NCBI GenBank assembly: GCA_010356995.1
Contig: ML996687.1
Location: 1,645,148-1,709,147 of the forward strand
DNA from: Trichodelitschia bisporula
Taxonomy: Eukaryota > Ascomycota > Dothideomycetes > Phaeotrichales > Phaeotrichaceae
Length of the DNA: 64,000 nt
Direction: 5' to 3'
The position numbers were made by a program, and so were the translations under genes. Under the pieces are notes generated by a model. It did not search any database, had not been told where the DNA came from, and saw only the letters and a program-made list of their open reading frames with translations. Of this stretch, positions 48,142 through 59,530 are shown piece by piece; positions within the stretch are counted from its first letter, which is position 1, and every line of letters begins with the position of its first letter.

Positions 48142-51100
48142 CATTGCGTTTTGCCCCTTTATGCGATTTAATAGCGGGCGTATGTTGGGGGCATTGATGT
48201 TTTCCGCCTTGTATTCCATGAACATACCTAATCAAAGCACCTCGGGAGCCTTCCCGTTGTTATATGCTTGGACCTCATTATTTTGGCGTACCTATCTTGA
48301 TCCCGGAGAATTATGTCATCTAACATGGACAGGGAGTCTTGCGCGTCGGTAGCACCTACTCCCGCCACCGCCTCGAAAAGCAGGTACCCGAAACCCTGGC
48401 ACCCGCGCCTCTGCAGTAGATGTCTTGTTTACGGCGGGAGGCACAGCACCTGTGTAGCTCTCATCAGTATAACCGGGCTCGCAGGCATAACACAGCCTTT
48501 ATTCCGCACAACGGCAACGCGTGTCAGGCGCCTGGCCGTCTGGCTCGTCCTACCGCCGCACGCGTTCCCGCTCGTACAACGCGAGGCCGAGATCGAGTGG
48601 GGACGCCCCAGATTCCACTGGCAGTGGCGCTATGGACTTCACCTTGACAAGAGGGATGCGGATTATCAATCTTCGCTCCCCGTAGATCTCGTCTGCCAGC
48701 CAGCGCCTAAGCCCCCCTTCGCCCGCCCCGACGACCGGACTGCCCTCCGCCCCGGGTTCAGCCAACCCCACACGCTCGGCGCGACTCGCGGATCCTCCCG
48801 CCGTCGACCTGTTATTTCTGCAGCGTGCCGGGATACGCTGCCTTCCATTCACGTCTCTGCGCAGGCGTGGTGATGGGTGTGTACGCACCCTTACCAGCTG
48901 GATCTCAGCGGACCGGTGCATATGCACCTCTTTTTGGACCGGCACAGCGCAAATGTAGCGCGATACTGCAGACCAGCCGATCACCTAGCAGTCGCTGCAT
49001 AACCTCGTAGAGGCCCAATCCGGCCAGGCCTGTCGTCAGGACCCTAGCCTTCCCACATTCTCGCACCCTCGTCGGCCGTCGTGGCCGGAGCCGAAACGCG
49101 CCTTCTCCCTCCACCTGAGACACATGTCGGCCACCGCCTGCCGTTGTGACTCGCGGATCGGACGCCGGTCTTGGCATCGCGTCAAATAGACGCGCGGGTA
49201 TTGCAAGCGCGGACAGTGGGTTAGTGCGCTATTTTGACGAGTCTGGACTCTGGCGAAACCTAAGGTCGAATGATATGGGTTTGTGGGTCGAGCTGCTGGC
49301 AATGGTCCGGCTTGGGTTACACCTCGTATTTTGCGGAGACAGCGGACCTGGTAGCGAGCCGGGCCAATATCTGGCCGAGACCATATCAAGAAGCAAGCTA
49401 CCGTACGAAGCATAATGCTGGCTCCATCGGCGGCTTCCGGACAGATGCTGGGGTCAACAGCAGTGCTGCCCGGCAAGGCTAGCATGGCGGCGGTGGGGAG
49501 TGCATTGCAGGCTTCTTCGCTGGGAGGCCAAGTCGAGCTAAGCATCGCGAGCATTGGCAGCTTATGGTACCGGTACAGCACGGCGGTCCACAGGCCTCGT
49601 GTCTGCAGTGATGATGTACGGCGTTGGGTGCTCTGGGAATGGACGAAGATCGGCTCAAACCCGGTTCCACACCGTTTCTACGAGCGGAGAGAGGATCGAG
49701 GGGGTATCGGCCGCCGGGCTTATCGCTTGCTTCTCGGATCAGCGTGCAAGGTGACCAGGCAAACGACTCTTATCGGTCTTGTCTCCGCTTGTTGTTGCGG
49801 GCCCAAGGGACCCCTCGAGGCCCGCCCGTCTGCATGACGCGCCGAACGGGTGGTAAGGCGAGGTTGACACTCGGGACGCGGCATGGTGTCATCGGGCGCC
49901 ATGCTCTTCAAAAGCAGGTCGACCCGAGATGCACATCTAGTGTCGTGATCGACAACGAGATCCAAGACTGGACGAAGCATTGTTAGGGCTCGCGAGGAGA
50001 TTTTACAGCAGGCGGAGAAAGCACGGGGGCAAATTGTGACTGTGCGGTGGCTATGCGGACCCGCTTCCGCTGCCCCAAATTGCGGGTTCACGCTCCGGAT
50101 GCTGCTTTGCGGGGCTCAACGCGAGCTTGTTGCTCTCCCGGTGCCGAAATCGGCTTTCTAATGGGCGGGCGAGCGGTTGTGAAGGCTCAGGGTCCGGAAG
50201 CCCGTCCGTGACCAATACAACATACCAAGCTTCTATCATCGCTCCGGGTAACAAACCACGAACGTCCAAAGCACTTATCGGAATATCTCGTCCTCGGATG
50301 CACACATGTCAAACCCCCCTCACTCATCCCGCTCTTACCCCTCCCCACACCTACCCCATCAAGTAGCAGCCCCGCGTTAACGCCTCTTGGCGCACGATCA
50401 TCCCATCGGCGAATATCATTCGCAAGCTCGGAAAGATGGGATGCGGGGAGCGGGAAGTACGGTACGAGCAGAGGATTGGCGATCCATCGGCGCTGCCGAT
50501 GCCCTGGGGATTATCATGACATTCATTTTCTTCTCACTACCTGCTGGTGCACGAGGTGAAGGTGTGGGGGCGGCCCATTCCACTCGTCCCCATCCCCGAT
50601 TCCCTGCAGCTTTCGGCCCGACCATTCACGATGGGGAGGGGTGCGCCGATCGCGATGCGTGAGCTGCAGCCCCGTACGTCATTTGCTCCGACACACGCGA
50701 GCACCAGCGATCTTATGTCATAGATCCCACGCTGAACCCCAGCGCTGGAGCTCGCGCGAGACAGGTCGCTTTCCTCACGCGATGCAGTACGCGCGCACAG
50801 CGCAACTCGTGTTGGTCCTCCGCGGGCGGCACAGCGGGCACACAGGGCCGCGGCGCGATGTAACCAGCGCACGGGGAACCACGCGCGCTGCTAAAGTGGT
50901 AGATTTCTGCGCTGGCTCTCGTCCGACTGTCTTCGCTGCGGTGTAGTCGGGCTAGAGGCGCAGTGTTTACTATACTAGAACCTCGGTGCGCTGGTGGCGA
51001 GGCGGTGGACGGGCGGGGAGGAGGGTTCGCGGTCTTGGCTCGTCGGCCGGTTCCGCGTTTACGAAATGCAACTCCTGGTCTGGGGAAAGTGGAGGCGGGC

Positions 51101-53136
51101 GCGCGGGATGGAAGATAAGATATCAGCAAAGTGATCGGCACGGTGACAAGGCCGAGGTACCCGAAGCCGGTTGACAGGTTTGAGATCCTATGCGATCCTG
51201 GGTCGACGAATTTGCACGCCGCGAGGCCGATAAAGAGATTCGAAGGCACACGAGCAAATGGCCCGACGGGCCAAGCCTTTCGCACAACGGGCAACGGGCC
51301 ACGGGAAGGTCCGCGCGTTCCTCGAAGGCGGCCGGGAAGTTGAGCCCCTAGCTCGAAGTGGCGTACGCCACAATTGGGCCTGGGACTTGGCTCTTGGGTT
51401 GGCTTTGGTGGTTGCTGGGCTTGTTGTTTCTTTGCCTTGCTACGGATGTACTGTACTGGTCCTGTTTGAATGCAACGACAAGTGTACGGCGGGATTGTTA
51501 GTGCGGTTGTCGTGCAGAGAGGGTGCTGCAGCTGGGAGTCAGTGATGCATTGAAGCGATGCATGTCACGGATGGTTGAGAGGCTGTGTGCAGAGTGCAGA
51601 CGAGGACCGAGACAGACGACTTCGACAGCTTTCACCGGACAAAGGGAGTGCGTCTTCGGGCCTCGAAGAACTCCAGAGATGAAGGGTGAAGACTGATAAG
51701 GACCCTTTTGTTAGGTCCGCTGACTGGCGCGAAACCCCAGGCGATGCGGCGTCAAAAATCAAGCATCTCGCGCCGCTCTCGCTTGTAACGGGCCAAACGT
51801 CCTCCCCTACGCCCTTGGCTCTCCTTGATCAGGATCAACAAGGTTTCGCATCCGTCCGAGCTCTCATACATCCGTATACCGTACAGTAAACGCGCAGCTT
51901 CGTTCAGCAATCGCTACGGAGTTCGAAAGGCTGAATGGGATTCCACCAGTTGCTGCCATGGCATTGCCAATGCCGAGTGTACGGATGTATCCTGCGATGT
52001 CCAAGCCTTGCCAGCGCTATTACCGTACAGTACGTACCCAGCCACCCTGCAAAGCAATGAGACCCATGCCAACTGGAGATGCGGAGATTGGCGAAACGAA
52101 GACTCGACTCAGTGCTGCAAAGAGGGGTCTCTCCCCATATCCATCCTTTCCTTCCCCCCTTCCCATTCAGCCATCGTTGGGTGGAAAACTTGACCAACGG
52201 AGGGAGGCTTGGAATAGTTTTAGAGCCTCGTGGACGCCTGCAGCAGAAAGAACGTGAATCTGTACTTATGTTAACGGTCCCCTCGTTGCGCGACACACTC
52301 CCTGTTCATATCTCCAAAGTATCATAATTTCTCGCCAACTTCTCGGCTGAGCGGGCTTCAATCCCACTACCTCCCGCTAGACAACGTCTAATTTACTAAA
52401 GCTTTTATTCTATTTGTCTATCCTTATTCCCCCGCCTCGGCCTAGACTACTGTAAAGGCCAAGCGAAGAGACGAGTCCGCTAGGAGCAGGGTCTCCAGCT
52501 TGCGATCTGCGCCAACCGCGCCGACAGTCTTGTCACGACTCCTTCAGCCTTGGGGGGGGTCGACACCCGGGGGACCCTCGCGTTTTGACTCCTACATTTG
52601 AGCACCGCACCCACGCTTCATCAGTGCCGCGTGGCCTACATTACCTCCTCCTCCCCGCAGACCCGTTTGACCCTCGCCGTCAAACAGACTTCCACACCCT
52701 TACTTGTATTCACACGTTTTCTCGCCCACCACGCTCTCGCCCAAACAACCCCCTTCCACCCGCAATCGACAATTATCCCGCGCAAAGGAGGCGTGCCGAT
52801 AAATCAGCCGCCACCCGCCAACCACGCAAGCCCGCGAGCCGTCTTAAGATTCGGCAGGCCAACAAACGCGCGGGGTAACGATCGCCCATACGTCACACCG
52901 AGTGTGGCACCCTCCCCGGCCCGCGCCCGCGCTTTTTCAACCCATCTTCCCTGCCGCTGCGCACGCGTGGGTTAATAACCCATCGGCTACACCAAACCAA
53001 AGGCGCCTCCCCGCCCGCCCGCTCGTCCCCCCCCCCCCGAGCCCGCACCTCGCCCACACCGTCTCCGTCAAACGCGCAACCACCACCACCTACCTTCTAA
53101 CCCGCGTTTCCTTTCTTTCAGCTTCCGCGCCCCATT
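48142..53136. other. 5-kb GC-rich region without intact genes
   Basis: Composition is visibly GC-richer than the rest of the window up to about 51.4 kb, with overlapping open frames on both strands and no consistent splice model. This is what decayed or unconstrained GC-rich DNA looks like. A possible transporter remnant is listed separately. The last 0.7 kb is pyrimidine-rich and probably the amino-acid permease leader, with a C-run near 53027-53038. Confidence 0.45.
49190..49590 (+). pseudogene. Possible remnant of a DHA2-type MFS transporter
   Basis: Broken plus-strand frames look like the helix 10-13 region of a DHA2 drug transporter. One has DMGLWVELLAMVRLGLHL, in the place of the usual kWxGYQxLxGxGxGL motif. 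Next comes STAVLPGKASMAAVGSALQA with SSLGGQVELSIAS, in the place of VLPxxDxxxGsAlxxFxqxLGGaxxlsia. The parts lie in order but are interrupted by stops and frame changes. The resemblance is by eye and weak; chance is a real alternative. Confidence 0.28.
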
Positions 53137-55007
53137 ATGGCGAGCGAAGAAAAACCGGCCGCTGAGACCACGGGCTCCAGCTCCCCGCCGCAGTACGATG
53201 TCTTCCAGGAGTCCGGCCCCAAGGCGCCCATGCGTCAACGCTTCATGGACAGCTTCCGCCGCGATCCCAACATCCATGCGACGCCCAAGGGCGTCATCGG
53301 CGCTGATGGAAAAGTCTTCGACGTGGAGAGCGCTGCTGCTGCGACGGCTGAGTCGCCGCTTGCGCGCAAACTGAAGGGTCGCCATCTGCAGATGATTGCC
53401 ATTGGCGGTAGTATAGGTAAAGTCGCCTGTGTGCTGCTCGTGCGTGACAATTAGCTTACCACTCCTTGCAGGAACGGGTCTTTTTGTCGGTTCTGGTAGC
53501 GCATTAGCAAATGGTGGTCCGGCGTCTCTGCTCATCGCATTCATGCTCATCGGCATTATGCTTTACTGCACCGTCCACGCGCTGGGCGAAATGGCCGTTC
53601 TGTTCCCCGTCGCCGGTTCCTTCTCCGCTTACTCAACGCGCTTTTTGGATCCCGCTTGGGGTTTTGCCATGGGCTGGAAGTACGTTATCCCCCAGCATGT
53701 AGCGGGAAGGATTCGCTAATTGATTGCGTAGCTATGCCATGCAGTGGCTCGTGGTGCTTCCCCTGGAAATTGTGGCTGCTACTTTGACCATTGATTTCTG
53801 GAACAAGGGTAGAATCAACAACGACGCTTGGGTGGCCATTTTCCTCGTCCTGATTGTTGCCATCAATCTTTTCGGCGTCAAGGGCTACGGCGAAGCCGAG
53901 TTTGTCTTCTCCATCATCAAGGTTGTTGCCGTCATTGGATTCATCATCCTCGGCATCATTCTCAACTGCGGCGGTGGGCCCGAAGGCGGGTACATTGGTG
54001 GCCGCTACTGGAAAGATCCCGGCGCCTTCAACCATGGCTTCAAGGGCTTGTGCAGCGTGTTCGTGACTGCCGCCTTTGCCTTTGCCGGAACGGAGCTGGT
54101 CGGCCTCGCAGCGGCAGAGACTGCGAATCCGCGCAAGTCGCTTCCTACTGCCATCAAGCAGGTCTTCTGGCGCATCACGCTTTTTTACATCGTTTCCCTT
54201 ACACTGGTCGGTCTCCTGGTGCCGTACACAGAGCCTCGGCTGCTCAATGGCTCGTCCAGCGCCGACGCGACAGCTTCTCCCTTCGTCATCGCCATTCAAA
54301 ACGCCGGAATCGGCGGCCTGCCCTCCGTCATGAACGTGGTCATTATGATTGCCGTGCTCTCGGTCGGTAACTCGTCTGTTTACGGCTCGTCGCGTACGCT
54401 CGCCGCGCTCGCCGAGCAGCGCCAGGCGCCACGCATGTTCGCCTACATTGACCGCAAGGGCCGCCCGCTGGTTGGCATCGCCGTCGCGTCCGTGCTCGGC
54501 TTACTCGCTTTCCTCGCTGGCAGCAGCAAGGAGAAGGAGGCGTTCAACTGGATGTTGGCCATCTCCGGCTTGAGCAGCATCTTCACCTGGGCCAGTATCT
54601 GCCTCGCGCACATTCGCTTCCGCAAGGGCTGGCGTGTGCAGGGACACAGTCTCGACGAGTTGGCGTTCCGCTCGCAGCCCGGCGTGATCGGGTCATGGGT
54701 CGGCTTCATCTTGAACATGCTTGTGCTGGTCGCGCAGTTCTGGACTGGGTTCGCGCCCATCGGGTACAAGCAGATGACGAGCCAGGAGATTGCGACCAAC
54801 TTTTTCCAGGTTTACCTCGCGGCCCCCATTGTCATCGTCTCCTACCTGGTGTACAAGATCATCTATCGCACGCCGTTCGTCCGCAGTCACAACATGGACC
54901 TGCACTCTGGCATCCGTGAGCTCAACATCCAGGAGCTGTTGGCGGAGGAGCGGGCTGAAAAGGCCGCGTGGCCTAAGTGGAAGAGGGCGTACAAGTTTTT
55001 CTGTTGA
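53137..55007 (+). CDS. Amino-acid permease (yeast AAT family)
   Basis: A 587-aa plasma-membrane amino-acid/proton symporter of the yeast amino-acid transporter family (GAP1/DIP5-like). Exons 53137..53416, 53472..53679 and 53732..55007. The hydrophilic N-terminus (about 90 residues) precedes LKGRHLQMIAIGGSIGTGLF, the family signature at helix 1. The second junction gives GFAMGWNYAMQWL in helix 3. Later motifs include AFAGTELVGLAAAETANPRK (helix 6) and SVGNSSVYGSSRTLAALAEQ (helix 8). About 12 helices are predicted. The C-terminus is cytoplasmic, ending KRAYKFFC, with an aromatic-Cys end like the palmitoylated FWC/FFC end of yeast permeases. Substrate range is undetermined. The sequence before the ATG is strongly C-rich. 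Confidence 0.93.
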
Positions 55008-55783
55008 ATTTTTCGCGATACCAAGTGTGTTTTGTTCCTTTGTCCGTCGATTTGACGAAGAAGTAATATAGTTTCTCTCTCTCTCTCTGCGTTTCTTCGC
55101 GAAGCATGCGCCATGCGGTGATGTGAAAAGGGAAAAGCGGCGGCTAGATGACTGCATTTGTCGGAATTCTGTGTATACTTCGGTGGGTGCATCGGGCCGG
55201 CATGTCTCTACGACTGGCAGGAGGGTTAGTGCTGATGAATATCTACGTCTCTCAACGGACTTAACTCGTGAAGCTCGCTTGCGTGATGGTATGATGTGTT
55301 CGACGTCTCAGATGAAGCAGATGAAGAGGTGAGTGAAGGTACTTGCAAGCTCCGGAGAACGACGGGAAGGTACACATAAAAGGCCTCATCGACCCTTTTC
55401 CTCCTCAAACGGTGGGTGGGTCTCACTTTCATCTTACTCCTCCGTGACGTACTCCCGCGTGCCCGTCGCAGGGGTCAATCGCCATATCCGCATTTAGCCC
55501 GTAAGGCTGAGAGGCTGATATTCACTCTCAATCGGGAACCTCAATCGGGATATCCAGCGAGCTCATGAGCTTGGCTTCCGCTGAAGCGATATCGGATGGC
55601 CCCATTTCGAATCTGCAGCGCCTCACCGCTGAAATGCTTGTCTCAGACCCTCTGGAGGAATTTATACGGTAGAACTGGAGTGCGGGGAACGCGAAGCTCG
55701 GAGCACCCGCCCACCGACGACCCTCACCCTGAGCATAATTCAACCTCTTCCATCCCCGCTCCAACAACACCTCCCCTCGCAAC
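55008..55783. other. Intergenic
   Basis: About 0.78 kb. It contains a (TC)n tract near 55072-55088 and no gene. Confidence 0.45.
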
Positions 55784-56752
55784 ATGGTGACAGCTACAGA
55801 GAACGAATACCTCACCTCCCTCCTCGCAGCTCACGACAACCTCGTCGCGCAAGGGCACATCCACCACGGCCCCTCAACCAGCGTCCTCATCCCCGACAAT
55901 GGGTTCACCGTCCGTCCCTCCCCCTCACCTCCCTCCCCACCCCAACCCACCACCTAACAAACCCAGTACGAACTCCGCATCTGCACCGCCTGGTCCCAAA
56001 AACCCAACGACATCGCCGCCGCCCTCCCCCCCACCCCCGCGCCCCTCTTCGGACCCGGCAGCGACATCGCCCTCTCCCACCCGACACAGCACCTCGGCCC
56101 CGTCGGCCCCGCCCACATCGCCGCCCTGAACGCCTACCCCGTCTTCCGCCCACAACTCCTCCTCCTCACTTCCGACTCCTACGCCCGACAAACCGCCCCG
56201 CTGGGAAAGGCTGATATCGCCGCCGCGGTCTCCCTGCTCAACCGCCTCCCAACGGGCGAGTGGTACGCGCTATACAACTGCGGCCCCACAGCTGGGTGCT
56301 CCCGGCTACATAAGCACATGCAAGTCGCGCGAAATCCAGAGTACGCGGAGCCCGGGTGCAAGTTTCGCTTCTGGCCCGACGTCGAGGCGCGGGATAGCAT
56401 CCCGTTCGTTGCGTTTGAGCACCGCTTCGACATGCCCCCGGACGAGACAGACGTCTACGATATGTATATAGAGTTTCTGTGGAAGTGCCGGAAGGTGCTT
56501 AGGCTGGATGGCGCGGCACATGTCCCGCATAATGTGATCCTGTGCGACGGGTGGATGGTGGTTGTGCCGCGGAGACGAGGGACGTGGGAGGGGCTTGGAG
56601 CAAATGCGGTGGGGATGGTGGGCAGTATGACGGTTTCGAGTAAGGAGGCGGTGGAGCGGTGGAGGGAGCTCGGGCCGACGAGGGTGCTGAGCAAACTGGG
56701 CGTGCCGAAGGAGGAATTAGAGTTGCTGGAGGGTGCCCGGGTTGAACATTGA
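55784..56752 (+). CDS. Diadenosine tetraphosphate (Ap4A) phosphorylase / ATP adenylyltransferase
   Basis: A 303-aa HIT-superfamily enzyme of the APA1/APA2 type, converting Ap4A plus phosphate to ADP plus ATP and so controlling dinucleotide alarmones. Exons 55784..55909 and 55967..56752; the donor is the non-consensus GTCCGT, supported by phase and by a CTAAC branch point before the acceptor. The join gives DNGFTYELRICTAW. The catalytic HxHxQ is H157-K-H159-M-Q161, inside YNCGPTAGCSRLHKHMQV. The C-terminal domain has VPHNVILCDGWMVVVPRRRG and the ANAVGMVGSM loop typical of the family. Complete in length relative to yeast Apa1 (about 320 aa). Probably cytosolic or nuclear. Confidence 0.93.
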
Positions 56753-57159
56753 GCATGTGAGACTGCTTTGAGACGATTGGCCATTGTGCCTGACCATTTG
56801 GCTCTCAAATCGCAATGGACCATTCAGCTCCGTTGCGGACGAGACACTGATACAGTCACAAGCACGAGACACATTTCAACCAGGACCTTCAGCCTTCCCA
56901 AAATAAGGCTGCAAGTCAACCTGACCTCTACGCAAAGCTGAAGCATCAAGCCCACAAGAACCCAGCAGCGCGCCCATTAAAAAGTGTATACACAAAGCGA
57001 GCGTAGCTACAGATATCACCGGCCATGCCCGCCGGGGACCCAACCGAACCCTTTTCCCAACCCGCAATAGACACGCGCCATGAAAGATGCCTCCCGACCA
57101 GACCACCCGATATCAAGCAAAGAAGCCAAATCCAAAGCCTTAAAAGACACATCAGACCG
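56753..57159. other. Convergent intergenic interval
   Basis: 407 bases between the stops of the Ap4A phosphorylase and the INSIG gene. Nothing further seen. Confidence 0.45.
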
Positions 57160-58381
57160 CTACCGATATTGCTTGACCAGCAACCGTCCAATGCTACCAA
57201 AGCACACACAGCTGCAAAACAATACGCTCGCAATCCACGTAGCAACACCCACCCCCTCGTAGTTGGCGCCCACGGCTCCAGAGTATCCGTGCAGCGGCCT
57301 CGTAGAGAAGCGTGACCACCACGGACCAGCCGCAGGAGCAGAAATGGATGCCGAGTCCGTAGCATTGACCGTCACACCCGGCACACCTGATGTGAAATGC
57401 CAAGCAGCCGGTGCGGGAATGATAGCAGGATCAGTGCCCAGAACCACGAGAGTCGCGACCGTGCTCATCAGGCTAGACAGCGCAAAGCCGGCAAATGTGC
57501 CATCAAGGAGGTACCAAAGGAAGGGATTCGCAAGCGCCAATGTGAGAGAGAGCTGAAGGGTCGATGACCAGGGGAGTTTACGCTGGGAGGTTAGCTTCTT
57601 GATCATTCTTTGTGCGCTGGCGACTTACAATAGCGAACGCGATCCCAATGAACGCGCCGACGCTACGCACAACGTCGTGCCACTCTACACCCGGGGTTTC
57701 CTGGTGGCGCTTCTCCGTGCTCCCACCATCGCATAGCTTGTCTATCCACGGTAGTACCGAGCCGATTGCCACGCCTGCCGCGCCCCAAAATAGGAGATAC
57801 GTGGCCTCCGCGCCGCCCAAGCCCTCGTCCAACAGTCCGCGCAGCGTGCGGTCGTCGCGCAGATGTGCAATCAACGCGCCGTAGCACACACCGGACACAA
57901 ATAGCGCGAAGGCTTTCCAGATCCTATATAGAACCACAGTTGTACGCGATCTGGGCGCCGTGTGCGGTTGCGACGGTATGTCAGCCTTGCTACGCGGCTC
58001 GGGGAGTATTTCGTCGCCATCGGTTTGCAGGAGACGCGCTTCAAGCTCAGCCGCTGCTGAACCGCGAGGGGAGAAGGAGAAGTCCCCGACGCTGGCATTG
58101 CGGCTGGGAGTCTCGGCGCCGGCGCCCCAGGGGGTGGTTGGACCGGAGGTGCCATCGAAGGCCGTGGGTGAGTAGATTCCGTAGAGTGTAGAGGCGGTGA
58201 GGTTCAGGATGGAGCGCGAGCGAGAGACATCACTCTTGTCGAGGTCGGAGGTCGAGAGATAAGGAGTCGGCGGTGATGAAGCGTCGGGCGTGGATGAGGG
58301 GATTGGCGAAGCTGTCGGGAGCTCGAAAGGCCGTCGGGGCCGGGGGCGGAGAAGGGGGGGCGATGTGGCATCCGACTCCAT
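57160..58381 (-). CDS. INSIG-domain ER membrane protein
   Basis: A 391-aa polytopic ER protein of the insulin-induced gene family; relatives bind HMG-CoA reductase or SREBP machinery and adjust sterol synthesis. Exons 58381..57629 and 57582..57160, joined as GIAFAIRKLPWSSTLQ. The N-terminal 160 residues are soluble and Pro/Ser-rich, including SRSILNLTASTLYGIYSP, a block I recall in fungal INSIGs. Membrane segments follow: AFALFVSGVCYGALIAHL, YLLFWGAAGVAIGSVLPW, VVRSVGAFIGIAFAI, LSLTLALANPFLWYLLD, FALSSLMSTVATLVVLG and VATWIASVLFCSCVCFGS. It ends LLVKQYR. The ATG at 58381 is the first in a longer open frame. Which sterol regulator it pairs with is not visible here. Confidence 0.88.
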
Positions 58382-59530
58382 TTTGGTGTTATGGTTTCGG
58401 AGGAATGAAGAGAGGAGCAAAAGAACGAGGAGCTCGGAGCTTGTATATGGAAGTTCGCAGCTTCGTCACGCTTCCAAACTGCAGTGAGAGGGTTCGAGCG
58501 GCGCGTGATCGGCTCGGGCGTCAGGCGTGCTTGGATCGTCCAGTCCGGGGTGGGATTTGCAGGTCCGCGAGTCGACGAGCGAAAATGAATACGAAGGGGA
58601 AAATGCGAAAGATGATTATTTACAACAGCAACTACGGATGTACATATCACGAAGAAGAGCTGAAGTGGAGAAGTGGTGCGGGGAAAGGGTTTGGTTGAGG
58701 AACTACTGCTACTACCGTAGGAAGGTGCGAGAGATGCCCAATGGTTGAGGTTGCATTTTGTGGATCTCGTCAGCATATCTGATCCGACATGTGAAGCTGA
58801 TGCCTGGCCAATATGGCTCATCACATGGCATTAGGACAAGGCATCCATTCAGCTTTCACATCTTTTGATAGTGAGTTGTGCGCGGCAACCCGGCAAGGAC
58901 GCCGACATCAATCCAACTGATGATGCAGCGCTTGACATGACTTGTTGGCATTTTGGTTCGGCACTCGTGCGGTTTCGTCCGTCCCGTCCGGGTTTCTTTT
59001 TCGGGATTCGTCTTGAAGATAGGGATGATTGATGTTGAGCTTGTCGTTCGTACAAGCAATGAAATACTTCGTAGGACAGTAGATGAATCGCACCCAGAAC
59101 TCTGAGGAATGCGCTCCAGTGTCATCATTATCGCCATCCGCATCACCACTTTGCGCGCCGCCTTGCCAGGCACCGGATTCGCAGCCACGGAAGTGGCTTG
59201 CCGCAGCGCAGATGGGCTTGCCCTGTGCGCGTCAATTGGCTGTGACGCGCATTTGCGACGTCTGACGTCACGCAGGGCCGATCGCCTGGGGTAGACCACC
59301 CCAGCAGGACTGGAGGCAAGCTTTTACAGTACATCTTTCCACTCTTCTTTTAAGATTCTTGCTACTACAACCCCTCAGACTTCTCTCCCATTCCCGATCT
59401 CGTGCTTAGCTGTCTGTGAAGCACTACTTCACCAACGTTCGACCTGTGCGCTTTCTCTATTCCGCCGCCCACGCTCACACTGCCACGAACACCATAAACA
59501 CCCAGAAACATACCGTCTTTTACAGCCAGA
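58382..59530. promoter_or_regulatory. Divergent interval, INSIG / Frag1-DRAM gene
   Basis: About 1.15 kb between opposed starts. Contains the TGACGTCA palindrome at 59263 and no supported gene. Confidence 0.45.
59263..59270. promoter_or_regulatory. CRE/ATF-type palindrome TGACGTCA
   Basis: Perfect bZIP-type palindrome 261 bases upstream of the Frag1/DRAM gene's ATG, within the longer partly symmetrical stretch GCGACGTCTGACGTCACGC. Function inferred from sequence and position. Confidence 0.4.

Noticed and set aside
48313-48873. 186-codon plus-strand frame after the MFS transporter
   Set aside because: Arg/Pro/His-rich composition typical of random GC-rich DNA; no motif, and an equally open frame lies on the opposite strand.
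50713-51294. 193-codon minus-strand frame
   Set aside because: Low-information GC-rich sequence without recognisable motif; overlaps other open frames.
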